Source: Lentisphaera marina (lineage in GTDB: Bacteria; Verrucomicrobiota; Lentisphaeria; Lentisphaerales; Lentisphaeraceae). Taken from it: a DNA stretch of 64,000 nt. Below the pieces are notes generated by a model that saw only the letters and a list, made by a program, of their open reading frames with translations, was not told the origin of the DNA and ran no database searches. Positions 27,635 through 37,278 of the stretch are shown piece after piece (the stretch's first letter is position 1; each line of letters opens with the position of its first letter). The DNA lies in the NCBI RefSeq assembly GCF_028745505.1, contig NZ_JAQZZL010000002.1:1426001-1490000 (forward strand). The letters run 5' to 3'. A program made the position numbers and the translations under genes.

Positions 27635-28225
27635 ATGAATCAAACTAGATTGACTTTAATACAAAGAGCTCAAAACCCCGATGATGAAACGGCTTGGAAC
27701 GAATTCGTCGAGGTCTACAAAAATTATATATATGTCGTTATTCGCCAAATGGGCATTAATGACAAAGACTGCGAAGACATACTCCAACAAGTCCTTATAA
27801 AACTTTGGAAAAAATTACCCGACTTTGAATATGGCAAAAACAAATCAAAGTTTCGTACTTGGTTAGGTGTCATCACTCATTCGACAACAGTAGATTTTTT
27901 TCGTAAACAAAGCAGTCAAAATCGTCGTTTAGAAGATGCGACTCGCGAACAAGTTGCCCACCTCAACACCATTGATAAACCAGAAATCGAAGAGATGGCC
28001 GAGCGCGAATGGCGCCTATACATCACCAACCTTGCCATGGCAAACATCGAACAATTTTTCAGCGGTAAAGCCATTGACGTTTTTAAAATGAGTATGAAAG
28101 GCCAAAGCAACGAAAAAATCAGTTCTGAGTTAGAAATTAAAATCGACACCGTCTACATCCTCAAAAATCGCGTTAAAAAGCGTCTCACCGATGAAATTAA
28201 ACGACTAAAAAATCAATTTGAGTGA
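27635..28225 (+). CDS. ECF-type RNA polymerase sigma factor
   Basis: A 196-residue sigma factor. Region 2 (about 15-95) contains WNEFVEVYKNYIYVVI, DCEDILQQVLIKLWKKL and the -10 recognition stretch FRTWLGVITHSTTVDFFRK. Region 4 (about 130-190) contains AIDVFKMSMKGQSNEKISSEL and KIDTVYILKNRVKKRL. A GGAG site precedes the ATG. No anti-sigma gene is adjacent; a prepilin gene once followed about 60 bp downstream but is now separated by an IS. It is the best candidate in the window to read the TATAGA-N16-GTTTCAT promoters. Confidence 0.9.
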   Translation: MNQTRLTLIQRAQNPDDETAWNEFVEVYKNYIYVVIRQMGINDKDCEDILQQVLIKLWKKLPDFEYGKNKSKFRTWLGVITHSTTVDFFRKQSSQNRRLEDATREQVAHLNTIDKPEIEEMAEREWRLYITNLAMANIEQFFSGKAIDVFKMSMKGQSNEKISSELEIKIDTVYILKNRVKKRLTDEIKRLKNQFE

Positions 28226-28288
28226 TTTTTATCAAAAACTGATAAGAAAATATTTTTGTTTTCGATTATTTATAAAAAATAAGGTCTA

Positions 28289-29943
28289 CCTGAATCCGTG
28301 ATCAGGTTTTGAGATTCATGAGATAATGGTTTGGTCGAGTAATTCTTAGATCGTTTTTATCCCAGATTGTGAGATGTCCTTATTTCTTAAGCCTATCGCT
28401 CGTGATCAGGTGTCTAAGGATAGTAAATATAGCAATTTCTAAGGCAATTCACCCAACTTGGACAGAGTAAAGCACAAAACTCAATAAAAGAGCTTTGCAA
28501 TAAACTTCTTATTAGTGGATTAAAGGCTAAATGATATTTTTTGATACAGCTTAAACCAAGGGCTATGTCGACCAAACTTGAGAGTTTCATCTCCTGCGTG
28601 CTTTACGTGTTTACAAGCGGTTAAAATCAAGTCACGTATCACGCACCGTAGGCGGCGTCGTTGGGCTTTGATTTTAATTGGAGCCAAAGATTTATTATGG
28701 ATAAGGTGATTACCAATGACTCTGAGCACATTAAAAGCGAGCATAGCGCAGTGCAAAAAGAATTGATTCGCTTTAAATTTCCCTGAGGGTAAACGCTCTA
28801 CATTCATATCGCTCTTCAATTCGCTATGGAACTGCTCACTGGTTCCATGATCGTGATAAAGTTCGATCACATCCTCGGCTTCTAAAGGTAAATTCGTCCA
28901 ATAGGTCTCCACTTCGATTTCTGGCATCAAAAGTCGATTGCCATCTTGATCTTCGAGTCGTTCCGTAACTTTAAAAATAACAGGAACCACTTTATGTTCT
29001 TCATTGTTTCCAGGATGTTTGTGATGGAGTTCACCGACAAAGACACTCTTACCATCTCGAGATTTAAGCTGTCGCCCTAAACGCCGTGCGTTGGATAGCC
29101 ACTGTTCTTTAGATTCCTTTCTAAGGTTCCGTTTAATCAGAAAATATTGATCATCAGGAAGGTGTCCGAAATTAACCTCAGCATCGTGAGCGGAATCTAA
29201 ACGAAGTAGTACGGGGTGCTTAAGCTTTAATTTTTTGATCATAGTAAAGCTGTCATCTAAGAACTCTGGCATCCCTTTTTGTGCATGCTGTGAACCTGGA
29301 CGCAGCTCATTATTTAGCATAAAGCCCTCAGTTCCAAGGTAGGCAAACATGGGAGAAAATCCGTCATGATTTTTATATGTCCAACTCACATTTTCTTTAT
29401 GGCTACCGGAGTTATCCATGGGTGATACATCCATATCGAGTGGAATAAAATTCATCCCCCCTTTTGATATATTACCTATACACTGTTTTTTGAGCAGGTT
29501 TGTATTCGCTGATTTTAAATGCACTTCATGCTCAGAAGACATGATTTCTAGTCGTTGACGCAAACGTTCCTCGGATAGAACTTTGTTTAATCCAAGTGAT
29601 TTCATAAAGACTTCGTTTTCACGAAACTGACTAATATCTGTGAAGCGTTCACGCCCCTGAATCAGTAACCCCACCTGTGATTTGAAAATATCTAGATCTT
29701 GAAAGATATGATTGGCCTTGTGATCTGTATTGAACTCATCGTCAATTTCACTTTGTTGAAGGACTTGGCCACCTAAAAATATTCCGCCAATACTGTGAAG
29801 GGAATCATTGCCTGTGTCGAGTTTAAATGCTTTATTCATGAGAAAACCTGTTGGGTGATTTTGGTGTCGTAACTTAAATTACTATAAACCAACAGGTTTT
29901 CTTGTTTTTAAGCTGTTTTTTAAGATCAGCTCACGGATTCAGG
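28289..29943 (-). mobile_element. IS1380-family insertion sequence
   Basis: A 1655-bp element with 13-bp terminal inverted repeats CCTGAATCCGTGA (28289-28301, inverted at 29931-29943). A 5-bp target duplication GTCTA flanks it (28284-28288 and 29944-29948). It holds one minus-strand transposase gene. It has landed between the ribosome site and the start codon of the prepilin gene at 29952. Confidence 0.9.
28520..29839 (-). CDS. IS1380-family transposase
   Basis: A 439-residue DDE transposase of the usual length for the family. Recognisable parts are DMDVSPMDNSGSHKE (first catalytic Asp region), LLRLDSAHDAEVNF (second Asp) and ELYHDHGTSEQFHSELKSDMN (Glu region), followed by NQFFLHCAMLAFNVLR. 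The frame is intact and both element ends are present, so it may be active. The start at 29839 gives MNKAFKLDTG. Confidence 0.9.
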   Translation of the reverse strand: MNKAFKLDTGNDSLHSIGGIFLGGQVLQQSEIDDEFNTDHKANHIFQDLDIFKSQVGLLIQGRERFTDISQFRENEVFMKSLGLNKVLSEERLRQRLEIMSSEHEVHLKSANTNLLKKQCIGNISKGGMNFIPLDMDVSPMDNSGSHKENVSWTYKNHDGFSPMFAYLGTEGFMLNNELRPGSQHAQKGMPEFLDDSFTMIKKLKLKHPVLLRLDSAHDAEVNFGHLPDDQYFLIKRNLRKESKEQWLSNARRLGRQLKSRDGKSVFVGELHHKHPGNNEEHKVVPVIFKVTERLEDQDGNRLLMPEIEVETYWTNLPLEAEDVIELYHDHGTSEQFHSELKSDMNVERLPSGKFKANQFFLHCAMLAFNVLRVIGNHLIHNKSLAPIKIKAQRRRLRCVIRDLILTACKHVKHAGDETLKFGRHSPWFKLYQKISFSL

Positions 29944-29951
29944 GTCTACTA

Positions 29952-30764
29952 ATGAAAAAAATCTCACTGAAATTTACTCTCATCGAGCTTTTAGTCGTTA
30001 TTGCTATAATCGGAATTCTCTCTTCACTTCTCCTTCCCGTTTTAAAAGGTGCTCGTGAGACTGCTAAACGAGCTGCTTGTACCAATAAGCTCAAGCAAAT
30101 TGGTATTTCTCTTGTTTTATATAGCGATGACTATAACTCAAAACTACCCGTTGAATATGAGACTAAACGTCCTTGGGACGACAGACTTGGCGTAGCTGGT
30201 GTTGACGGAAGAAAAATTTCAGAAGATGATGAGAATAGCTTTGGTTATGACTATGAAGAATGGGGTGATGCTCACCAACTGTATCGCTGCCCAAGTGACC
30301 CAAAATCCTGGGCCTGGGCCGGAAGGTCAGTGCGCTCATACACGGCTAATCAAGGTCACTGGAATGACGGAGCAGCGAATTCTCACGGCTGGGTTTTCCC
30401 TGGATTCAGTGCTGAATCTGATGGTGCATGATCATTAAAATTCACCGACATTAATGACCCTGCTACGGGTATTAGCCTTTTTGAAACAGATGATATTGGT
30501 GCTGACAATGACCCCGCAGTTAAACCCTGGAAATGGGTCGGAGCCCAGGGAGCTGTCACTAAGCCTAAAGATATTTATGCTAACATGATGGATGACATCA
30601 ATGACTACTCCAATAAGCACGGCAAATTTCTCAAAATGAATTACCTCTTTATTGATGGTCATGTGGAGTTCCTTTACCTAGACGCCACCGTAACTGACGG
30701 CACCACTCCATGGTCAGCAGGTCGCACTGCACCTGATGGAACAATGTTTGACCTCCTTGATTAA
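29952..30764 (+). pseudogene. Prepilin-like gene broken by an in-frame TGA and an upstream IS
   Basis: The frame starts with [20 protein letters not shown] and runs to a TGA at 30429-30431 (159 residues). The same frame then stays open to TAA at 30762-30764 and encodes the rest of the family: SLKFTDINDPATG, MNYLFIDGHVEFLYLD and TMFDLLD. Aligned with the paralogues at 22734 (QWSMKL) and 23588 (PWSMRL), the TGA sits exactly at the conserved Trp, so a TGG-to-TGA change is the simplest cause. TGA is a normal stop elsewhere in the window. The IS1380 element also separates the gene from its old leader; the IS end supplies a weak AGGG ribosome site. Probably a pseudogene, although the short product could still be made. 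Confidence 0.8.
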
Positions 30765-30853
30765 GCAAAAATCACATTTACCCAATTAGCAAGTCCTAAA
30801 GTAGCCTGATCTTTTGTGTGTACCTTTATAAACTTTATAAACAAAGGACACCA

Positions 30854-32305
30854 ATGAAAGTTTTCTTACATTTCTTTTTCATAGTATTGAGTTCAAACTT
30901 AATCGCTGACAATCGCCCTAACATCGTCTTTGTTCTCATCGATGACCTCGGCTGGAATGGCCTCAGTTCTTATGGCAATAAATATGTCGACACTCCACAC
31001 CTAGATAAATTAGCTAAAGAAGGTGCCCGTTTTACCGATGCCTATGGAATGTCCCAATGCTCCCCTGCCCGTTTTGCCTTTTTAACTGGTCAATCAGCAG
31101 CAAGAACAAATCACACAGCTGTCTGCTTGGAGAAACACGTACTTCCCCATGCTCGTATGATTCAGCCGGAATCCAATCGTATGCTGGCTCATGACGCAGT
31201 GAATATCGGCCGCGAATTAAAAAAAACGGGTTATCGCGTTGGTGTTATTGGCAAATGGCATGTGGACGTCAATGAAAAGCGTCTGCGTCCTGAAATGAAG
31301 GATGATTATTTAGCACAATGGGATTTTGATTCCATCAAGCCGGAAAGAGCTGAGGATGATAAAAAGCTGGTCATGGGCTCAACTCTCGGCGTACTCAACT
31401 ACCTCAAAGAAGATCAATCCAAACCAGTTTTTGCGTACCTCGCACATAGAACGGTTCACACGGGACTTGAAGCACCTAAGGCAATCATTCAGAAATATGT
31501 TGATATGGGCTACAATAAGAGTGCCTCTAAGGGTGGAAAAGAAAAAGAAAAGCCTATCGCAGACTACTTTGCCATGATTGATTACCTAGATCAAAGCATT
31601 GGAACTTTGATGCAAGGTATTGAGGACATGAAGAGTGAGCGCGAAACTGTAGTCATTTTCATGTCAGATAATGGCGGACTCTCCCGCGTATGGGACAACG
31701 CTCCACTTCGTCGAGGTAAGGGCTCTGAATACGAAGCTGGCATTCGTGTTCCCTTTATCATGCACTGGCCTGGCAAAATCAAAGCTGGCCAGACCATCAC
31801 TGAACCAATTCACATCACCGACCTCTTCCCCACTTTTTTAAGCATAGCCAAAACTGAAGCACCAAATAATTACCCGCTTGATGGCGTAGACATTCTACCG
31901 CTCACCATGGGTGGCGAATTTAAGCGTGACTTTTTCTGCATTCACATGCCGGTTTACATCCCACACTACGCTCATACTCCGAGCACTATAATCCGCATGG
32001 GTGATTACAAGCTCATCAAATTTTATGGTGATTATCAGGAAGACCCCAATGAAAAAGTGATAACGGCGGGAGCCAAAGTGGAACTCTATAATCTTCGTGA
32101 TGACTTAAGCGAAACTCAAGACCTCAGCAAATCTATGCCTGAGAAAACTCTGGAAATGGAGCGCAAGTTAATGGATTGGTTGCTGACAAGAAATGCACAT
32201 TTACCAAGAATCAATCCTAATTACGATCCGGAAAGAGCGACTGAGTCAATTGCCAGCAAAGTAGATACTTTTGGGGAAATTGCTTACAAAAACACAAAAA
32301 AATAA
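30854..32305 (+). CDS. Secreted sulfatase
   Basis: A 483-residue type I sulfatase. The ATG at 30854 follows AAAGGA and gives a signal peptide (KVFLHFFFIVLSSNLIA); the upstream in-frame start at 30818 lacks a site. The first metal site is IDDLGWNG and the formylglycine motif is C69-S-P-A-R, followed by FAFLTGQSAARTNH. GVIGKWHV, MSDNGGLSRVWDNAPLRRGKGSEYEAG-type elements and IRVPFIMHWPG follow, like arylsulfatase A-type S1 enzymes. The next sulfatase starts 75 bp downstream, so they may form an operon. Confidence 0.92.
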   Translation: MKVFLHFFFIVLSSNLIADNRPNIVFVLIDDLGWNGLSSYGNKYVDTPHLDKLAKEGARFTDAYGMSQCSPARFAFLTGQSAARTNHTAVCLEKHVLPHARMIQPESNRMLAHDAVNIGRELKKTGYRVGVIGKWHVDVNEKRLRPEMKDDYLAQWDFDSIKPERAEDDKKLVMGSTLGVLNYLKEDQSKPVFAYLAHRTVHTGLEAPKAIIQKYVDMGYNKSASKGGKEKEKPIADYFAMIDYLDQSIGTLMQGIEDMKSERETVVIFMSDNGGLSRVWDNAPLRRGKGSEYEAGIRVPFIMHWPGKIKAGQTITEPIHITDLFPTFLSIAKTEAPNNYPLDGVDILPLTMGGEFKRDFFCIHMPVYIPHYAHTPSTIIRMGDYKLIKFYGDYQEDPNEKVITAGAKVELYNLRDDLSETQDLSKSMPEKTLEMERKLMDWLLTRNAHLPRINPNYDPERATESIASKVDTFGEIAYKNTKK

Positions 32306-32380
32306 GCTCAAAACAAGCTATTTATCACAAAGCCAAGATCAGACATCCTTCACAAATAATTTAAATCATTGGGAATTCAT

Positions 32381-33751
32381 ATGTTAAAACGACTTCTTCT
32401 ATTTTTCTTAGTAGCCACTGTAATACAGGCAGATGATCGCCCCAGCATCATTTTGATTATGACCGATGATCAAGGCTGGGGTCAGGTGGGGTACAACAAT
32501 CACCCTGTATTAAAAACCCCAAACCTTGATGCCATGGCAAAAAATGGCCTGCGTTTTGATCGCTTCTATGCTGGAGCTCCGGTTTGCTCCCCTACCAGAG
32601 CCAGCGTTTTAACGGGTCGCACCAATATGCGCACGGGGGTTTCTACTCATGGTTATGCCCTGCGCTTACAGGAGAAGTCCATTGCTACGGCTTTAAAAAA
32701 GGCTGGCTATGCTACCGGTCACTTTGGCAAATGGCACCTCAACGCACTTCGAGGACCCGGTATTCCGATTTTGGGCGATGATCTCTGGAGTCCTGGTGCA
32801 TTCGGTTTCGAAACTTGGCTCACAGTGACAAACTTCTTTGATATCGACCCCTACATGAGTCGCAATGGTAAATTCGAGGATTTCAAAGGTGATTCCTCAG
32901 AAGTCATCGTTCGCGAATCACTCAAGTTCATTGCGAAGGCCGCAAAAGACAAAAAGCCTTTTTTAGCTGTTATTTGGGATGGCTCCCCTCACTACCCTTT
33001 CATTGCTAAAAACGAAGATAAAAAAGCTTTTGCCCACCTCGATCCCATGTCCCAAAGTCTCCATGGTGAGCTAGTGGCTTTCGACCGTTCAGTTGGCGCA
33101 CTCCGCAAAGGCTTAAGAGACTTAAACATTGCTGACAACACCATCATCTGGTTTTGCAGTGATAATGGCGGTCTTGAAGTTAAACCGGAAAGTGTCTGTG
33201 GGCTCAGAGGAAAAAAAGGCGACTTCTTTGAGGGCGGTATTCGCGTACCTGGCATTATCGAATGGCCGGCAAAAATCAAGCCACGCGTGACTCAGGTCCC
33301 TGCCGTTACAATGGATATCTTTCCAACTATTGCTGATCTCGTGGATCTGCCTAAAGATTCCATGTTAGATATAATCGATGGTATAAGCTTAAAAGACCTC
33401 ATGTTCGGTTCTGATGCCAAAAGAACAAAAGCCATCCCTTTCGCCATGGGTAAAAAAGGTGCCTTGATCGACAATGACTACAAATTATTAAGCGTTAAAA
33501 AGGGTAAGTTCGAGCTCTATAACTTGGCTGATGACCATTCTGAAGCCAATGACCTCTCCAATTCGAAGCCGGAAGTTTTCACTAAAATGAAAAAAGAGTT
33601 TTTAACACTTCAGGCCTCCATCGAACAAAGTCAAAATGGCAAAGACTATCCTGAAGGAAAAGTTAATCCTCAACCCAAGAGAGGTTTTTGGAAAGATGAC
33701 GCCCGCTACAAAGACTACATAGAAGACTTTAATTCCCGCCTAAAAAGGTAG
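32381..33751 (+). CDS. Secreted sulfatase, last residues replaced by an IS end
   Basis: A 456-residue type I sulfatase. ATG 32381 gives a signal peptide (KRLLLFFLVATVIQA); the upstream TTG at 32369 is less likely. The first metal site is MTDDQGWGQ, the formylglycine motif C69-S-P-T-R, then ASVLTGRTNMRTG, GHFGKWHLN, and CSDNGGLE with a following RGKKGDFFEGGIRVPG. The stop TAG at 33749-33751 is made by the left end of IS256 copy 1. Rejoining the target across the IS would extend the native end after NSRL by KKQKDIKETPYVAE. The lost tail lies beyond the catalytic domain, so activity may be kept. Confidence 0.9.
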   Translation: MLKRLLLFFLVATVIQADDRPSIILIMTDDQGWGQVGYNNHPVLKTPNLDAMAKNGLRFDRFYAGAPVCSPTRASVLTGRTNMRTGVSTHGYALRLQEKSIATALKKAGYATGHFGKWHLNALRGPGIPILGDDLWSPGAFGFETWLTVTNFFDIDPYMSRNGKFEDFKGDSSEVIVRESLKFIAKAAKDKKPFLAVIWDGSPHYPFIAKNEDKKAFAHLDPMSQSLHGELVAFDRSVGALRKGLRDLNIADNTIIWFCSDNGGLEVKPESVCGLRGKKGDFFEGGIRVPGIIEWPAKIKPRVTQVPAVTMDIFPTIADLVDLPKDSMLDIIDGISLKDLMFGSDAKRTKAIPFAMGKKGALIDNDYKLLSVKKGKFELYNLADDHSEANDLSNSKPEVFTKMKKEFLTLQASIEQSQNGKDYPEGKVNPQPKRGFWKDDARYKDYIEDFNSRLKR

Positions 33752-35140
33752 TGTCCCAAATTTTCTGTAAATTCTGCTATAGCTCTACTTTAAGAGTTAT
33801 GAATAGCTTCCGAGACTTCGCGAGAATGGGAACTTTCTCGTCGGAGCGAAATTGAGGAAGTTGTTTGTAACTCGGGGTAAAGAAGATGCAGAGTGGTGTT
33901 GCACCAAAACAACCCACAAGGAATTATTATGCACCACTCTACACACGAGAACAGTAGTGTCTTATTAGAAATGATCCACCAAGTCACAGAAAACGGCGAA
34001 AGCGGAATGCTTGAAGCTATGAGAGTATTACTAAATGAAGCGATGAAAGTAGAGAGAAGTAATTCTCTTGATGCTGCTCCATATGAACGCAATGAAAATC
34101 GCTTAGGTTATGCTAATGGCTATAAAAACAAAACCGTAAACACTCGACTTGGAGCAATGAAGCTCAACATTCCTCAAGTCAGAGGTGAAATCGATTTTTA
34201 TCCAAGTTCTTTAGAAAAAGGCTTACGAAGTGAGCGAGCTTTGATGACAGCTATGGCCGAGAGTTATATTCAGGGAACTTCGACAAGAAAAGTCACGAAA
34301 CTTCTAGAGAAAATGTGTGGTCTTTCCGTGAGTAAATCACAGGTGTCACGAGTTGTATCTGAGCTAGATGAAAGCTTAGAAAAGTGGCGTAACCGTCCTT
34401 TAGGGAAATATCATTACCTTTTGGTGGATGCGAGATACGAAAAAGTTAGAGTAGATAAGACTGTTCGAGATTGTGCTTTGTTAATTGCTTATGGGATAGA
34501 TGAATCAGGAAAACGCTCAGTTTTAGGTACAAGTGTCTCTTTAAGTGAAGCTGAGGTTCATTGGAGAAACTTTTTCCTATCATTGAATGCTCGAGGACTT
34601 CATGGTCTTAAGATGATCACGAGCGACAGTCATTCGGGACTGAAAGCCGCTTTAACAACTGTCTTTGGGTCAATCCCATGGCAGAGGTGTCAATTTCATT
34701 TACAGCAGAATGCGGGGGCTTATGTGCCTAAGAAAGCGATGCGTTCAGAAGTTGCACAAGACATTCGAGATATCTTTAATACCCCTTCAAAACAGGACGC
34801 CGAAAGACTTTTAAAGCTTACTTGCTTAAAGTATGAAAACAGTGCTTCTCAATTATCTGAATGGATGGAATCCGCACTTCCTGAAGGCTTTTCTGTATTT
34901 GATTTAGATCGTTCTTGTTGGACAAAACTGAGAACCACCAATATGATTGAAAGACAGAATCGAGAAATTCTAAGGCGAACTAGAACCGTGTCTATTTTCC
35001 CAAATGAAGCTTCACTGCTTAGATTAGCGTCCGCTATTCTTATGGAATTAGATGAAACCTGGATAGCTACAAAAAGAGTTTATCTGTCTGTTTAACTAAA
35101 ATTGGTCAACACCAATTTACAGAAACAACGGGACTCTATC
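33747..35140 (+). mobile_element. IS256-family element, copy 1
   Basis: A 1394-bp element with imperfect inverted ends: GGTAGTGTCCC on the left and GATAGAGTCCC (read inward) on the right, each followed by a short variable stretch and TTTCTGTAAATT. An exact 8-bp target duplication CCTAAAAA flanks it (33739-33746 and 35141-35148), so this is a clean, simple insertion. It lies in the 3' end of a sulfatase gene. Confidence 0.92.
33929..35095 (+). CDS. IS256-family transposase (copy 1)
   Basis: A 388-residue MULE/IS256-type transposase. Catalytic regions are YHYLLVDARYEKVR (first Asp), GLKMITSDSHSGLKAAL with WQRCQFHLQQN (second Asp and the typical C/D-x2-H), and MIERQNREILRRTR (Glu). The ATG at 33929 follows AAGGA; a GTG at 33893 is an unlikely alternative. 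The two other copies in the window differ by single residues. Confidence 0.92.
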   Translation: MHHSTHENSSVLLEMIHQVTENGESGMLEAMRVLLNEAMKVERSNSLDAAPYERNENRLGYANGYKNKTVNTRLGAMKLNIPQVRGEIDFYPSSLEKGLRSERALMTAMAESYIQGTSTRKVTKLLEKMCGLSVSKSQVSRVVSELDESLEKWRNRPLGKYHYLLVDARYEKVRVDKTVRDCALLIAYGIDESGKRSVLGTSVSLSEAEVHWRNFFLSLNARGLHGLKMITSDSHSGLKAALTTVFGSIPWQRCQFHLQQNAGAYVPKKAMRSEVAQDIRDIFNTPSKQDAERLLKLTCLKYENSASQLSEWMESALPEGFSVFDLDRSCWTKLRTTNMIERQNREILRRTRTVSIFPNEASLLRLASAILMELDETWIATKRVYLSV

Positions 35141-35256
35141 CCTAAAAAAACAAAAAGACATAAAAGAAACTCCCTACGTAGCTGAATAGAGTAGAAATAT
35201 TTGGAAAAGCGCAGTGCTTCTGAAGTGGAATCTTAAGAAATACTTGTTCCCTAATC

Positions 35257-35817
35257 CTAGATTGTGGTGACCCAATCTTTTTTCACGGGGCCGATTTCTG
35301 AGTCCCAGAGCTCCATGAAACGAAGACCTGTAAAGTTATTTTTTTTGTAGAGGTAGTAAAAGCTTTGATCAAAATCCTCGTCTTCTGGGTCATAAACTGA
35401 CAAAGTCTGATTTCCACCAAAATGGTATTTAAATAGGAAATTATTGCCAATGCGCTCAGTATGAAAAGCAAAATCATATATTTGAGCAATATCTTTTGAT
35501 CCAGGAAAGTAACGAACTCGTGAATTGTCATGATCTAAACAGTTGTACCTTAAGTTAGGAACTATAGCAAAATATGGATCGTCTACTGTTTCAATTTCTA
35601 TTTCAAAAAGATCGGAACATTCTGATATGAGCTCACCCATATCAGATCCCAGTACTTTGGGGCTCATTGCAAAACCGCCACAATTAACGGAAATAAAATC
35701 CCCTAAAATGGTTTTCTCAGGATCTCTTATGTAGTGCTTCTGAATTTCATATGAACTTATATCAAAGCCGTCACGATTAAAGTTATTCTTTTTAAAACTT
35801 TCAAAACAGACATTATT
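35257..35817 (-). pseudogene. Immunity-like (Imm11/DUF1629-like?) gene with lost start
   Basis: A minus-strand frame whose native part begins NNVCFESFKKNNF at 35817, exactly at the end of IS256 copy 2. The first 11 or so residues of the open frame, including its TTG, are IS sequence, so the true N-terminus is missing. About 187 native residues remain: acidic, with LGDFISVNCGGFAMSPKVL and the ending NNFTGLRFMELWDSEIG. The last segment resembles the 'tGl.F.elWd' end of DUF1629/Imm11 immunity proteins. That call is weak. No toxin gene is nearby. It is convergent with the sulfatase. Confidence 0.5.
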
Positions 35818-37211
35818 GATAGAGTCCCGTTGTTTCTGTAAATTGGTGTTGACCAATTTTAGTTAAACAGACAGATAAACTCTTTTTGTAGCTATCCAGT
35901 TTTCATCTAATTCCATAAGAATAGCGGACGCTAATCTAAGCAGTGAAGCTTCATTTGGGAAAATAGACACGGTTCTAGTTCGCCTTAGAATTTCTCGATT
36001 CTGTCTTTCAATCATATTGGTGGTTCTCAGTTTTGTCCAACAAGAACGATCTAAATCAAATACAGAAAAGCCTTCAGGAAGTGCGGATTCCATCCATTCA
36101 GATAATTGAGAAGCACTGTTTTCATACTTTAAGCAAGTAAGCTTTAAAAGTCTTTCGGCGTCCTGTTTTGAAGGGGTATTAAAGATATCTCGAATGTCTT
36201 GTGCAACTTCTGAACGCATCGCTTTCTTAGGCACATAAGCCCCCGCATTCTGCTGTAAATGAAATTGACACCTCTGCCATGGGATTGACCCAAAGACAGT
36301 TGTTAAAGCGGCTTTCAGTCCCGAATGACTGTCGCTCGTGATCATCTTAAGACCATGAAGTCCTCGAGCATTCAATGATAGGAAAAAGTTTCTCCAATGA
36401 ACCTCAGCTTCACTTAAAGAGACACTTGTACCTAAAACTGAGCGTTTTCCTGATTCATCTATCCCATAAGCAATTAACAAAGCACAATCTCGAACAGTCT
36501 TATCTACTCTAACTTTTTCGTATCTCGCATCCACCAAAAGGTAATGATATTTCCCTAAAGGACGGTTACGCCACTTTTCTAAGCTTTCATCTAGCTCAGA
36601 TACAACTCGTGACACCTGTGATTTACTCACGGAAAGACCACACATTTTCTCTAGAAGTTTCGTGACTTTTCTTGTCGAAGTTCCCTGAATATAACTCTCG
36701 GCCATAGCTGTCATCAAAGCTCGCTCACTTCGTAAGCCTTTTTCTAAAGAACTTGGATAAAAATCGATTTCACCTCTGACTTGAGGAATGTTGAGCTTCA
36801 TTGCTCCAAGTCGAGTGTTTACGGTTTTGTTTTTATAGCCATTAGCATAACCTAAGCGATTTTCATTGCGTTCATATGGAGCAGCATCAAGAGAATTACT
36901 TCTCTCTACTTTCATCGCTTCATTTAGTAATACTCTCATAGCTTCAAGCATTCCGCTTTCGCCGTTTTCTGTGACTTGGTGGATCATTTCTAATAAGACA
37001 CTACTGTTCTCGTGTGTAGAGTGGTGCATAATAATTCCTTGTGGGTTGTTTTGGTGCAACACCACTCTGCATCTTCTTTACCCCGAGTTACAAACAACTT
37101 CCTCAATTTCGCTCCGACGAGAAAGTTCCCATTCTCGCGAAGTCTCGGAAGCTATTCATAACTCTTAAAGTAGAGCTATAGCAGAATTTACAGAAAATTT
37201 GGGACACTACC
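35818..37211 (-). mobile_element. IS256-family element, copy 2
   Basis: A 1394-bp element, same ends as copy 1 but inverted. Its 8-bp flanks do not match (ACATTATT left, ATTAGGAT right), so it is not a simple insertion in its present place. The left flank is the broken immunity-like gene and the right flank is the cassette array. Confidence 0.92.
35863..37029 (-). CDS. IS256-family transposase (copy 2)
   Basis: A 388-residue transposase, the same protein as in copy 1 apart from Asn for Thr near the C-terminus (ELDENWIATK). All catalytic segments are intact. Start at 37029 as for copy 1. Confidence 0.92.
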   Translation of the reverse strand: MHHSTHENSSVLLEMIHQVTENGESGMLEAMRVLLNEAMKVERSNSLDAAPYERNENRLGYANGYKNKTVNTRLGAMKLNIPQVRGEIDFYPSSLEKGLRSERALMTAMAESYIQGTSTRKVTKLLEKMCGLSVSKSQVSRVVSELDESLEKWRNRPLGKYHYLLVDARYEKVRVDKTVRDCALLIAYGIDESGKRSVLGTSVSLSEAEVHWRNFFLSLNARGLHGLKMITSDSHSGLKAALTTVFGSIPWQRCQFHLQQNAGAYVPKKAMRSEVAQDIRDIFNTPSKQDAERLLKLTCLKYENSASQLSEWMESALPEGFSVFDLDRSCWTKLRTTNMIERQNREILRRTRTVSIFPNEASLLRLASAILMELDENWIATKRVYLSV

Positions 37212-37278
37212 ATTAGGATTACAGAAGTGTATTCTTTTTGAGGGAATTTTATATTTTACATTACCTCTTACGATCATA

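Noticed and set aside
30429..30431. TGA read as tryptophan or selenocysteine
   Set aside because: TGA ends other intact genes in the window (for example the esterase at 5185-5187), and no selenocysteine hairpin is evident. A point mutation explains it.
33790..34092. 100-codon frame opposite the IS256 transposase start, repeated at all three copies
   Set aside because: It is conserved only because the DNA is identical; it lies antisense to a clear transposase and across the IS end.
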